In this document: piece by piece, positions 29,402-38,410 of the stretch
How the letters are laid out: the number at the start of each line of letters is the position of its first letter
How positions within the stretch are numbered: the stretch's first letter is position 1
From: Candidatus Moduliflexus flocculans
GTDB taxonomy: Bacteria > Moduliflexota > Moduliflexia > Moduliflexales > Moduliflexaceae
DNA length: 40,461 bases
Direction of reading: 5' to 3'
Assembly (NCBI GenBank): GCA_000739515.1
Contig: DF820456.1
Location: forward strand, 733,189 to 773,649
Notes under the pieces: generated by a model
What the model saw: the letters and a program-made list of their open reading frames with translations, nothing else
Told to the model about the DNA's origin: nothing
The model's database searches: none
Program-made: the position numbers and the translations under genes

Positions 29402-32400
29402 ATGAACGCTGAACCAGCAACGACGCCAAGACCCTCCAATCGCGCTCGAAACAGACGGCCAACCATCGGATTTCTAACGCCTCATATCGCTGGCGATGGC
29501 TTAGGGGCGAACGTCTGGAATGGCGTGATGAACGCTGCCAAAGAGTACGATGTCAACATCATCTGCTTTATCGGGGGCGAACTGCGGTCGCATCAGGAGT
29601 TTCAGGATCAGGCCAATGTACTTTATGAATTAGCGAATTCGGGTAATGTGGATGGCTTAATTCTCTGGGGCAGCACGCTGCGGAACTTTATCGGCCCGGA
29701 AGCGTTTGAAACATTCTGCGCTCGTTTTGGCAGACTGCCATTCGTTGAACTTGATGGAATTCCCAAATCGGTCGCGGAAAGTCATGGGTATCAAGGGATG
29801 TATTTAGCGGTTCTGCATCTGCTCGAAACGCATAAATGCCGCCGAGTCGCCTTTATCCCGGGAGCTTCGGGCAATACGGAAACCCATTATCGCTACCAGG
29901 CGTATGTTGACGCATTACAGGCGCATAACATCCCGCTTGATCCGCGACTTGTCGCGCCGCCCGATTATTGGGACGAAGCGTCTGGCAGGCAGGCGGTGCG
30001 GATATTGTTAGATCAGCGCCGCGTGACATTCGAAGCAATTGCCGCCGCTAATGATCGCCTCGCTATAGGCGCGATTGAAACGCTTCAGGAATGGGGCATT
30101 CGCGTGCCGTATGACGTGGCAGTCGTGGGATTTGATAACAACCCGGACGGGCAGTATATCACCCCGCCGCTGACCACCGTGCCGTATCCGACTGATGCGA
30201 TGGGGCTGAGGGCAGTGAAGACGCTGCTTCGCAAGATCAAGGCCGAGGCAAGAGAAGCAGAGAGTAACATTCAACCCTCGTTAGTGATTCGGCAATCATG
30301 CGGATGCGTCAATCCGTCCGTGACTCGCGCCGGGCTTGAGGTGGTTTCGCATCCGCCTATTCCTGGCGGGCTTCAGGGCATTATGGCGCAGAAAGAAACG
30401 CTCCTGACAGAAATGCTCCGCAGTTTGAATAATGCCTCATTGCAGGAGTGGGTTGCACAGGTCGTCGAGGCGTTTTTACTGGAACTCTGCCAGCCATCTC
30501 CGCCGATATTTTTATCAACGCTTGATGACATCTTGGGACGAGTCATCTCGATGAATGGCGACGTGGCTGATTGGCAAAATGTGATCTCTGCGCTGCGCCA
30601 GCAAACGCTTGGTTTCCTTGCCGACGAGGAAGCGCGTGTTCGCGCTGAAAACCTGTTTGGGCAGGCGCGCGTGCTGATTGGCGAAGTCGTTCGGCGCTAT
30701 AAAGGATTCCGTAATTTGCGCGCGAAACAGCAGATGAACACGTTGCGCAAAATCACCGCGAAATTGATCAGCGCATTTGATGTTCAGGAACTTGTGGCGA
30801 CAATCGCAAGCGAACTGCCCTACCTCAACATTCCTTCCTGTTATCTGACGCTCTATGAACGTCCGGAAGCCCCGATGGAATGGGGGCGCTTGCTCATGGC
30901 CTACCAGAATGGACAGGTTGAATTGTTGCCGGATGGGGTGCGTTTTCCCGCAAGCGATATTATTCCAGCGCAATTCTGGCCTGAGACGCGGCGTTATATC
31001 ATGGTGGTCGAGTCGTTGTATCATCAACAGGATCAACTTGGCTTCATCGTATTCGAGAGCGGTCCGACTGATGGAGGCGTCTATGCGATTTTGCGCGATC
31101 TGCTGAGCAGCGCATTGCAAGGGGCGCTTTTAGTCCAGCAAGTGCAAACGCATTCGGCGGAATTAGCCCGAACCAATGCTGAATTGGCGCGGAAACAGTA
31201 TATTCTGGACGCATTTATGGAAAACGTGCCCGACGCGATTTACTTTAAAGATCGGGAAAGCCGCATTATCCGCGCCAATCAAGCACATGCCCGACGTGTT
31301 GGCCTGAGCGAACCCGCTGACGTCGTCGGCAAAACAGATTTTGATTTTTTTTCCGAACATGAAGCTCGGTTGCGTTATATGCAGGAACAGGAGATTATCC
31401 GAAACGGTCAACCGTTGATTGGTTTTGAAGAGCATCGTAAATGGTTCGACGGGCATGATTCCTGGTCATTGGTGACAAAAATGCCGCTTCGAGATGAACA
31501 CGACGCAATCATCGGCACGTTCGGCATTTCACGCGACATCACGACGCTGAAAGAAGCTCAAGCCTCCTTAGAGCGGGCGTATGAAGAAATTCGAACGCTG
31601 AATAACCAACTGCGCGAGGAAAATCTGCGTTATTATATGAAAGCGTCGCTGCTGAGTATGCCGTTCGAAACGTCTCTGACAGATATTCGGGCGATGATGA
31701 AAGAGACCTGGACAGCCCCCTGGCTCTCAATCGTGCTGTTCAAGCTGTTTTTCCCCAATCAACATCACAAGCAGAACCATTGTTCTGCCGAAAAGATCCT
31801 GACCAATTTGCGCTGTCAGTATGACGAGTATGCCCAAAATCACGCGCTTTTAGGGATGTTTCATCAATTAACCGCTTGCGAAGCCGCGCTGATTCTGAAT
31901 ATCCATGATCCCGCGCATATTGCTCCGCTTTGCGCGTTTTTAGAAGCGCAGGGGCAAGCATTCATCCAGGCGTGCGGCGTAGCGCTGGTAATTGGCATTG
32001 GCAAGGAAGTGACGTCACTGGAAGATGTGCATGAATCGTATGAAGTCGCCCAACAAGCGCTGTTAGCCCGCCAAAATATCTGGGGCGCGCAAATTCTAAC
32101 GGAGCGAGACGCGGAACAGAGCAAACAAGAAGCGCTGTTGTTCTGGCTGCCGGTGGAACAAGAGAATCAGCTGATTACGGCAGTTACCGCAGGCCAGCAA
32201 ACGGCAGCCGCCGCCTGCTTGCGTCGGATTTTCGAAAAGAATGCGTTGGAGCAGGCGCGTTATCAGAAAGGGAGCGCCCTGTATGAACGCTGTTTGCGGA
32301 TATTAAGCAAGGTATTGGCGCAGCATCCGCTGCCGGAAAAGATCGCGCGGAATGATGAGCTTTTACAATTCTTTCGCGCGCATAAACCGGAGATGCTGAC

Positions 32401-32800
32401 CGAATTGCAGGAGCGGCTGCTCGATATCTTCAAGCAAGTCTCCGGATTTTATCGTCAATATCATCAACAACGCGCCGATATGCTCTTGCAAAAACTCTTG
32501 CGTTATTTCGAACAGCATTACGCGGATTCCGGTCTGTCGCTGATCAGTCTGTCTGAGCATTTCAAACTCACGCCCTCCTATATCAGCGAATATTTTAAAG
32601 ACCACACCGGCCTGAAATATGTCGAATACCTTGCGACGCTGCGCATTAAAAAAGCGAAAGAATTGATGAATGCTGATCCTGAATTGAACATTGCCGACAT
32701 CTGTACGCGAGTCGGGTTTGCGAATGTCGAAACGTTTATCCGAACATTTAAACGTCTTGAAGGCACCAGCCCCGGAAAGTATCGAAAACACACTTCTTGA
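29402..32800 (+). CDS. Cytosolic sugar sensor: LacI-type ligand domain - GAF-like - PAS - AraC helix-turn-helix
   Basis: 1132 residues, no signal peptide or membrane helix. Residues 20-300 form a LacI/GalR-type periplasmic-binding-like domain (RPTIGFLTPHIAGDG, AIAAANDRLAIGAIE, VAVVGFDNNPDGQYITPPLTTV) without the LacI DNA-binding head. Residues 325-440 are helical; 440-580 look GAF-like; 600-715 are PAS (VPDAIYFKDRESRIIRAN, GTFGISRDITTLKEA); 716-745 are coiled coil. Residues about 750-900 resemble the middle region of YesN-type AraC regulators (IGIGKEVTSLEDVHESYEVA). The C-terminus (about 1030-1130) is an AraC double helix-turn-helix ending GTSPGKYRK. The start is ATG 29402, after AGAGGGA; an in-frame ATG at 29357 has no ribosome-binding site. 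It should sense a small molecule, probably a sugar, and regulate the transport genes that follow. Confidence 0.88.
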   Translation: MNAEPATTPRPSNRARNRRPTIGFLTPHIAGDGLGANVWNGVMNAAKEYDVNIICFIGGELRSHQEFQDQANVLYELANSGNVDGLILWGSTLRNFIGPEAFETFCARFGRLPFVELDGIPKSVAESHGYQGMYLAVLHLLETHKCRRVAFIPGASGNTETHYRYQAYVDALQAHNIPLDPRLVAPPDYWDEASGRQAVRILLDQRRVTFEAIAAANDRLAIGAIETLQEWGIRVPYDVAVVGFDNNPDGQYITPPLTTVPYPTDAMGLRAVKTLLRKIKAEAREAESNIQPSLVIRQSCGCVNPSVTRAGLEVVSHPPIPGGLQGIMAQKETLLTEMLRSLNNASLQEWVAQVVEAFLLELCQPSPPIFLSTLDDILGRVISMNGDVADWQNVISALRQQTLGFLADEEARVRAENLFGQARVLIGEVVRRYKGFRNLRAKQQMNTLRKITAKLISAFDVQELVATIASELPYLNIPSCYLTLYERPEAPMEWGRLLMAYQNGQVELLPDGVRFPASDIIPAQFWPETRRYIMVVESLYHQQDQLGFIVFESGPTDGGVYAILRDLLSSALQGALLVQQVQTHSAELARTNAELARKQYILDAFMENVPDAIYFKDRESRIIRANQAHARRVGLSEPADVVGKTDFDFFSEHEARLRYMQEQEIIRNGQPLIGFEEHRKWFDGHDSWSLVTKMPLRDEHDAIIGTFGISRDITTLKEAQASLERAYEEIRTLNNQLREENLRYYMKASLLSMPFETSLTDIRAMMKETWTAPWLSIVLFKLFFPNQHHKQNHCSAEKILTNLRCQYDEYAQNHALLGMFHQLTACEAALILNIHDPAHIAPLCAFLEAQGQAFIQACGVALVIGIGKEVTSLEDVHESYEVAQQALLARQNIWGAQILTERDAEQSKQEALLFWLPVEQENQLITAVTAGQQTAAAACLRRIFEKNALEQARYQKGSALYERCLRILSKVLAQHPLPEKIARNDELLQFFRAHKPEMLTELQERLLDIFKQVSGFYRQYHQQRADMLLQKLLRYFEQHYADSGLSLISLSEHFKLTPSYISEYFKDHTGLKYVEYLATLRIKKAKELMNADPELNIADICTRVGFANVETFIRTFKRLEGTSPGKYRKHTS

Positions 32801-33144
32801 AGAGTCTGAGAATGCGAAACACGCGCGGAAGAACCAGAAAATCGTCAATGACTACAAAAAGTATCTATTGCCAGAAGACCTCAATCTGTATTTCTCCTGA
32901 AACAAAGAGAAAGAGATGCCTCCTTCTCTCAGAACACCCGAAAAATCGTCAATCACCCTGAAAATAGACCGTTGACATTTTTTTAGATACCCGCACGTTA
33001 CGCATATACATGCTTCGTATAAAGTCAGATCGAAGTTGTATAATGTCTCATCGAGTGATGTTCGAGCCTTATAACCGTTTGAGGCGACATGATGATTATT
33101 CGCGAACAGAGCGCGCCTCAACAAGCATGCAGGGAGGAAGCATT
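32801..33144 (+). promoter_or_regulatory. Leader region of the transport operon
   Basis: A 344-base gap without a convincing gene. TTGACA followed by seven T residues lies at 32972-32977, matching the string before both tRNA loci. The hexamer ACGTTA is 17 bases later and is a poor -10. This is the likely place for the AraC-type sensor to act, but no operator repeat is evident. Confidence 0.4.
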
Positions 33145-34395
33145 ATGAAAAAATTGTTGGCAGTGTTGACTGTCGGAGTTTGCGTATTCGGGAGCATTAT
33201 CGTGAATGCTGAGGAGATTGTCATCCGGTATCTCAGTCTGCCGGATCATTTCGGGGTTGAGCCTGAGATTCAGGCGGCATTTACGAAAGAAAATCCGGGG
33301 ATCAAGCTTGAAATGATCGGTGTTCCCGAAGGCGGCGCTGGTCAGTTGCACGATAAGGAAGCCACAATGTTGGCCGCGAGCGATGGGAGTATTGATATTT
33401 TTTGCACGGATGTGATCTGGCCTCCGGAATTTGCAGCGGCTGGATGGCTGTTGCCGTTAGATGAATGGTTTCCGAAAGCAGAACAGGACAAGTACATTCC
33501 GGCCATGATTGATGCGCAAACCGTCAACGGACATATTTACGGCGTGCCGTTCTTAGCGGATTGGGGCGTCTTATTCTATCGGAAAGACCTGCTGGAACAA
33601 GCTGGCTTGCAAGTGCCTAAAACCTGGATGGAGTTGGTCGAGATTTCCCAAAAACTTCAAAAACAGCCTGATCTGATCGGTCATATCGGCAACTGGGTTT
33701 CGAACCAGCAACTGATGTGCGAATACATGGAATACCTGTATAGCAACGGTGGGCAGTTCCTCGATGAAACCGGGAAAAAGGTGATGTTTAATTCGAAGGA
33801 AGGGATTGAAGCGGCGCAATTTATGGTTGATATGGCGAATAAGTACAAAGTTGTGCAGCCCGGGATTACCACGATGGATTTGGATGAAGGCCGCGCGATC
33901 TTTACCGAAGGCAAGGCGATTTTCCATCGCAACTGGTTGTATGTCTGGGCGATGTCTCAACAACATGAATCGTCGAAAGTCAAAGGCAAGGTTGGGATCG
34001 CGTTGCTGCCAACATTCAAAGACGGGATGAATACCTCAACACTCGGCGGCTGGAGTTGGTCAGTGAATGCATTCACCAAAAATAAAGAAGCCGCTGCGAA
34101 AGCCGCGCTCTTTTTGGGTGGCCCGGTTGCGCAAAAAATCAGGGCGACCAAAGGCGACCGCGTACCGCCGCTCCTGCCGGTGCTGAATGATCCGGACGTT
34201 GTCGCCAAGAATCCGGAATATCTGGAAATGTTCAAGTTTGCCCAATACATCAAATCTCGTCCGAAAAGCCCGTTCTATACGCAGATGTCTGATATTTTCC
34301 AGGCCGAATTGCAGTCTGCAATCGTGCAACAGAAAACAGCGGAACAGGCGATGAATGACGCGGCGGAGCAAATCCAACCGATCCTTGAACAATAG
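33145..34395 (+). CDS. ABC transporter extracellular sugar-binding protein (SBP family 1)
   Basis: About 416 residues from ATG 33145, which follows GGGAGGAAG. The signal peptide has KK, a hydrophobic core and the cleavage site VNA before EE. The mature part is of the maltose/oligosaccharide-binding class: GSIDIFCTDVIWPPEFAAAGWLLPLDEWF, GHIYGVPFLADWGVLFYRKDLL and a GWSWSVNAFTKNKEAA block. An upstream in-frame ATG at 33010 would spoil the signal peptide, so it is rejected. It is followed by a hairpin and two permease genes. The ligand is probably a mono- or oligosaccharide and cannot be named. Confidence 0.93.
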   Translation: MKKLLAVLTVGVCVFGSIIVNAEEIVIRYLSLPDHFGVEPEIQAAFTKENPGIKLEMIGVPEGGAGQLHDKEATMLAASDGSIDIFCTDVIWPPEFAAAGWLLPLDEWFPKAEQDKYIPAMIDAQTVNGHIYGVPFLADWGVLFYRKDLLEQAGLQVPKTWMELVEISQKLQKQPDLIGHIGNWVSNQQLMCEYMEYLYSNGGQFLDETGKKVMFNSKEGIEAAQFMVDMANKYKVVQPGITTMDLDEGRAIFTEGKAIFHRNWLYVWAMSQQHESSKVKGKVGIALLPTFKDGMNTSTLGGWSWSVNAFTKNKEAAAKAALFLGGPVAQKIRATKGDRVPPLLPVLNDPDVVAKNPEYLEMFKFAQYIKSRPKSPFYTQMSDIFQAELQSAIVQQKTAEQAMNDAAEQIQPILEQ

Positions 34396-34417
34396 CCTGT
34401 AATCATCAGCAATCATC

Positions 34418-34448
34418 ACTCCTGCTGGATTATTCATCCGGCAGGAGT
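34418..34448 (+). terminator. Intercistronic hairpin after the binding-protein gene
   Basis: ACTCCTGC (34418-34425) and GCAGGAGT (34441-34448) pair fully; inside, GGAT and ATCC add four pairs beyond one mismatch. Such hairpins between binding-protein and permease genes often protect the upstream mRNA and lower permease expression. No T-run follows. Confidence 0.65.
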
Positions 34449-34480
34449 TCTCTTCCCCTTACAAGAGGAGCAGTCACCCA

Positions 34481-35422
34481 ATGTTAGCAATATTCGAAAC
34501 CATGTCTTCAAAGGTTCGACATCAAGGACTCAGCAAACGCCAGTTAGGATATCTCCTGCTGATGCCCGCAATTCTGCTGATCGGTTTTGTGTCGGTCTAT
34601 CCTTTTTTCCTGACGATTTGGTACAGCTTTCATAAAATTTTGTTGAATGTTCCCACGTCTGGCCGTCCGTTTGTGGGGTTCGACAACTATCTCAAATTGT
34701 TTGGCACGAGCCGGTTTATCAGTTCGCTTGTAACGACAGCTCTGTTTTCGTTTATCTGGGTCACGACTCAGTTTGTGGCAGGGATGTTGATCGCGCTGAT
34801 CTTAAACCTGGATTTCAAAGGGCGGGCTTTTGTGAGAGCTTCAGTACTGGTTCCATGGTCAATGGCGTTTGTGATTACCGGCTTGCTCTGGAAATGGATG
34901 TATAACCCTGTATTCGGGTTTATTAATGCGTTGTTGATGTCGCTTGGAATCATCTCACAGCAGATCAACTGGCTCGGCACCACAACGTTCGCCGCCTCCA
35001 TCAGCGTCTTAATCGTCGAACTGTGGCGCAATACTCCATTTATGGCATTGATTTTGCTGGCCGGGCTGCAAGGCATTCCGGCTGAACTTTATGAGGCCGC
35101 CAGGATTGATGGCGCTGGCCGAATAAGTTGTTTTCGGCACGTCACCCTGCCGCAGTTAAGACATGCAATGCTGGTCGCGCTGTTATTCCGCTCGATTGAT
35201 GCGTTTCGCAGTTTTGATATTCTTTTTGTGCTGACGCGCGGCGGCCCTGGCACGACGACCGAAATCCTCTCTCTTCATGCCTACAAAACGCTGTTTCAAT
35301 ACTTTGATTTTGGAAAGGGGTCGGCGATCACAGTCGTGATGGCCATTATCACAACCGCTTTGAGCATTATGTACATCAGATTACTGTCAGAAAAAGCTGA
35401 GAAGAAGGAGGTGGCATCATGA
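34481..35422 (+). CDS. ABC sugar transporter permease, MalF/UgpA type
   Basis: 313 residues with six membrane helices, starting with LLLMPAILLIGFVSVYPFFLTIWYSF. The cytoplasmic EAA loop that docks to the ATPase reads YEAARIDGAGRISCFRHVTLPQ. ATG 34481 is 11 bases after GAGGAG; the in-frame ATG at 34502 is an alternative. The stop overlaps the next start (ATGA), so the two permeases are translationally coupled. Confidence 0.92.
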   Translation: MLAIFETMSSKVRHQGLSKRQLGYLLLMPAILLIGFVSVYPFFLTIWYSFHKILLNVPTSGRPFVGFDNYLKLFGTSRFISSLVTTALFSFIWVTTQFVAGMLIALILNLDFKGRAFVRASVLVPWSMAFVITGLLWKWMYNPVFGFINALLMSLGIISQQINWLGTTTFAASISVLIVELWRNTPFMALILLAGLQGIPAELYEAARIDGAGRISCFRHVTLPQLRHAMLVALLFRSIDAFRSFDILFVLTRGGPGTTTEILSLHAYKTLFQYFDFGKGSAITVVMAIITTALSIMYIRLLSEKAEKKEVAS

Positions 35423-36270
35423 GAACACAATCCAGACTCAGAAAAAAGATCACGGCATTTAATGTTGTCGTTGTGTTGTTTACGCTTGGCTTTCTCGTGT
35501 TTTTCCTCTTTCCGCTATATTGGCAAATTGCGACTTCTTTTAAAACCCGAGAAAATGCGTTTAAGATTCCACCCCAATTGTTTCCGGATCCGTTAACATT
35601 AGATCGGTATCGCTGGGTTTTTCATAACACTTCATTTCCGTTGAATGTGCGGAATAGCCTGATTGTGTCCAGTTCGACGACGATCATCTGCTTAGTGTTT
35701 TCTACGTTGGCTTCCTATGCGTTAGCGCGCTTGCAGCTTCCAGGGAGTAAAGCGATTATGATGGGAGTTCTCATCTGTTCGATGCTGCCAGCGATTTCGA
35801 TTATTGGGCCGTTGTATCTAATGTTCAAAGAATTCAGGTTGATTAACAGTTTTCTGGGGTTAGGTATCGCCTATACCGCTTTTTTTCTCCCATTCACGAT
35901 GTGGTTTTTAACCAGTTTTTTCAAAACGCTGCCGGTTGAGTTAGAAGAAGCTGCGGAGATTGATGGCTGTACGCCATTCCAGACACTCTATCAAATAATG
36001 ATCCCGCTGTCTGCGCCTGCAATTTTTACCGTTCTGATGATGGTCTTCATTTTTTCCTGGAATGAATACCTCTTCAGTTTTACGTTCATGAGCACCGATT
36101 CTGTCCGGACGTATCCGGTCGGACTGGTCATGTTGCAAGGACTTTGGGAAATGCCCTGGTGTGAAATATCAGCGGCGTCATCTATGGTAGTTATCCCTGT
36201 TGTCATCCTTGTCCTCGTTGCGCAAAAATATATCATTCAGGGGTTGACGGCTGGAGCGCTGAAAGGCTAA
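35419..36270 (+). CDS. ABC sugar transporter permease, MalG/UgpE type
   Basis: 283 residues with six membrane helices. The EAA loop reads ELEEAAEIDGCTPFQTLYQIMIPLS, followed by the typical FIFSWNEYLF segment. AAGGAGG lies 8 bases before the ATG, and the start overlaps the stop of the first permease by four bases. No ATP-binding subunit follows, so a shared MsmX/UgpC-like ATPase elsewhere is expected. Confidence 0.93.
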   Translation: MRTQSRLRKKITAFNVVVVLFTLGFLVFFLFPLYWQIATSFKTRENAFKIPPQLFPDPLTLDRYRWVFHNTSFPLNVRNSLIVSSSTTIICLVFSTLASYALARLQLPGSKAIMMGVLICSMLPAISIIGPLYLMFKEFRLINSFLGLGIAYTAFFLPFTMWFLTSFFKTLPVELEEAAEIDGCTPFQTLYQIMIPLSAPAIFTVLMMVFIFSWNEYLFSFTFMSTDSVRTYPVGLVMLQGLWEMPWCEISAASSMVVIPVVILVLVAQKYIIQGLTAGALKG

Positions 36271-36292
36271 TCGAACGACAAAGAAGAAAAAT

Positions 36293-37432
36293 ATGAAGAC
36301 ACCCGAACGTTTGCGAATTGCGGTTGTTGGCTTAGGGTTTGGGGCTGAATTCGTGCCGATTTATCTCGATCATCCTGATGTTGAGGCTGTGATGATCTGT
36401 GATGCGAATCCAGCCCGCTTGCGTGAGGTTGGGGATAAATTCGGCGTCACTCGCCGCGCAAACGATGTGCGGGAAGTGATTGACGCAGCTGATATTGACG
36501 CGGTTCATCTGATTTCGGGCATCCCGGATCATGCGCGGCAGGCGGTTGCGGCGCTGAGCGCCGGAAAACATTGTGCCTGCACCGTGCCGATGGCGACCAC
36601 AATTGAAGAGCTTCAGGCGATTATCGCCGCGCAACGCGCCTCCGGGAAAAATTACATGATGATGGAAACGGCGGTTTATACCCGCCAATTCCTCTATGCC
36701 CGAAAACTGCTTGCAGACGGCGTCTTTGGACTCATTCAATTTCTGCGGGGGGCGCATTATCAGGACATGGAATGTTGGCCGCCGTATTGGGCTGGCCTGC
36801 CGCCGATGTGGTACGCGACTCATGCGGTCAGCCCGTTATTGGCGCTTGCCGGAACGCGGGCGACGCAGGTGCATTGCTTCGGTTCCGGGCAGATGCGCGC
36901 CGAACTTCATCAGCAATACGGAAATCCGTATCCGATTGAAACCGCTATTTTCCAATTGGCGACGCCGGGCTTATGCGCGGAAGTCACGCGGACGCTCTTT
37001 CACTGCGCGCGGCCTTACATGGAAAGTTTTACGGTTTATGGCGAAAACGCCTGTTATGAATGGCAGATGGAAGAGGCCGATCCGGTGCTGTTTCAGATGA
37101 GTCCGGTGCAGCCAGACCATCTGCGCGACGAGACGACGACTTATCCAGCCCCGCCGGATCGCGCCGATTTGCTGCCGCCAGAGATCAGGAAATATACGCA
37201 GCGGTTTGTTTATAATGCAGGGCATTCGCATCTCTCATTCGAACAAGGCGGCGGGCATCACGGCTCGCATCCGCATCTTGTGCATGAATTTGTCCGCAGC
37301 ATTCTTGAGCGCCGTTCCCCCTGGATTGACGCCGTGACTGCCGCGAATTGGACGGCTGCCGGCATTTGTGCCCATGCTTCTGCGATGAATGGAGGAAAGG
37401 CCGTTACCATTCCAGAGTTTGCAGCGCAATGA
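36293..37432 (+). CDS. Gfo/Idh/MocA family oxidoreductase
   Basis: 379 residues; an NAD(P)-dependent sugar or cyclitol dehydrogenase fold. The Rossmann motif is IAVVGLGFGAEF near residue 10, followed by the acidic end of strand 2 (MICDANPARLRE). The family's EKP motif, whose Lys takes part in catalysis, reads TVP (CACTVPMATTIEEL, about residues 95-108), so the usual Lys is missing. The C-terminal substrate domain has GGGHHGSHPHLVHEF, a His-rich segment typical of the family. It lies 22 bases after the permease gene in the same operon, so the imported sugar or its oxidised form is the likely substrate. The ribosome-binding site is weak. Confidence 0.88.
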   Translation: MKTPERLRIAVVGLGFGAEFVPIYLDHPDVEAVMICDANPARLREVGDKFGVTRRANDVREVIDAADIDAVHLISGIPDHARQAVAALSAGKHCACTVPMATTIEELQAIIAAQRASGKNYMMMETAVYTRQFLYARKLLADGVFGLIQFLRGAHYQDMECWPPYWAGLPPMWYATHAVSPLLALAGTRATQVHCFGSGQMRAELHQQYGNPYPIETAIFQLATPGLCAEVTRTLFHCARPYMESFTVYGENACYEWQMEEADPVLFQMSPVQPDHLRDETTTYPAPPDRADLLPPEIRKYTQRFVYNAGHSHLSFEQGGGHHGSHPHLVHEFVRSILERRSPWIDAVTAANWTAAGICAHASAMNGGKAVTIPEFAAQ

Positions 37433-37447
37433 AGGACGAATTATAAT

Positions 37448-38410
37448 ATGCAAGCCGCGCAGATCATTGCTGATGCTGTTGGCCAAAATCGCCCAACGAT
37501 TGGATTCATCATCCCAGAAGTCACGTCACAGGTGAATTCTCAAATCTGGTGTGGCGCTGTGGATGCCGCTCAAGCCTTCGATGTCAATCTTCTTGGGTTT
37601 GCTGGCTATGAATTGGAGCGGCCAGACGGATTCAAAGCGCAAGGCAATATTCTGTATGATTTGATTTGCGCGGAAAATGTCGCGGGCTTGGTGCTGTGGA
37701 CGAATTCGTTAAGCAATTTTGCCGGTTCTGACGCCGCTAAAAAATTATATACAAAATTCCCTGCCGTGCCGATGGTGGAATTAGAGTCTTCCACCACGCC
37801 TGCTGAGAGTTATAGCTATCGTGGAACAGGAACGCTTATCCGCCATCTGATTGACGCGCATGCGCGTCGCCGGATTGCGTTTATTCGCGGCCCGCAGGGA
37901 CATCAGGAAGCTGAACATCGTTACCGCGCCTATTGCGATGCGCTGCAAACAGCCCAACTTTCGTTTGAGCCAACGCGGGTCGTGTTGGCAGACAACTGGT
38001 TCGAGCCTTCGGGAAAAAAAGCGATTTGTACCCTGCTCGATCAGCAGCAGGCAACATTTGACGCGGTTGTGGCGGCGAATGATCTTTTGGCAATCGGAGC
38101 GCTTCAGGAACTACAATTCCGGGGCATTCGCGTGCCGAAAGATGTTGTTGTTACAGGTTTTGATGATATTCTTGATGCGCAGTATTCTTCGCCGCCGTTG
38201 ACGACGATCCGGTATCCGCTGTATGAAATGGGCTGGCAAGCCGTTGAAGCGGTGGCCGCTCAGATTACAGGTCGGACATTTATACGCACTCCCTTTCCTG
38301 TGCAACTCCAGATTCGACAATCCTGTGGGTGTTTATCGCAAACGGTGGTTCGAGTTGTGGCTGAGAATATCTCCGTGACAGATGAATGTGAGCGGGCATT
38401 GGTCGCTTAA
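37448..38410 (+). CDS. LacI-type ligand-binding half of a second sensor, ended by an in-frame TAA
   Basis: 320 residues up to TAA 38408-38410. They form the same LacI-type ligand domain as residues 20-300 of the AraC-output sensor: RPTIGFIIPEVTSQVNS, LVLWTNSLSNFAGSDA, AVVAANDLLAIGALQE and VVVTGFDDILDAQYSSPPLTT, ending with the shared IRQSCGC motif. There is no DNA-binding head, signal peptide or membrane helix. AAGGA lies about 10 bases before the ATG. The reading frame continues after the stop, without a shift, into the GAF-like, PAS and PP2C regions. The paralogue is uninterrupted here, so this looks like the first third of one gene of about 973 codons. A free ligand-binding protein remains possible. 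Confidence 0.8.
   Translation: MQAAQIIADAVGQNRPTIGFIIPEVTSQVNSQIWCGAVDAAQAFDVNLLGFAGYELERPDGFKAQGNILYDLICAENVAGLVLWTNSLSNFAGSDAAKKLYTKFPAVPMVELESSTTPAESYSYRGTGTLIRHLIDAHARRRIAFIRGPQGHQEAEHRYRAYCDALQTAQLSFEPTRVVLADNWFEPSGKKAICTLLDQQQATFDAVVAANDLLAIGALQELQFRGIRVPKDVVVTGFDDILDAQYSSPPLTTIRYPLYEMGWQAVEAVAAQITGRTFIRTPFPVQLQIRQSCGCLSQTVVRVVAENISVTDECERALVA
38408..38410 (+). other. In-frame TAA splitting the PP2C-output sensor
   Basis: The codon run GTC GCT TAA CGT CCG interrupts an otherwise open frame from 37448 to 40369. One base change (for example CAA) would restore it. A sequencing error, a real nonsense mutation or readthrough cannot be told apart here. Confidence 0.75.

Noticed and set aside
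33010..33144. N-terminal extension of the sugar-binding protein from ATG 33010
   Set aside because: It would bury the clear signal peptide starting at 33145, which has its own strong ribosome-binding site.
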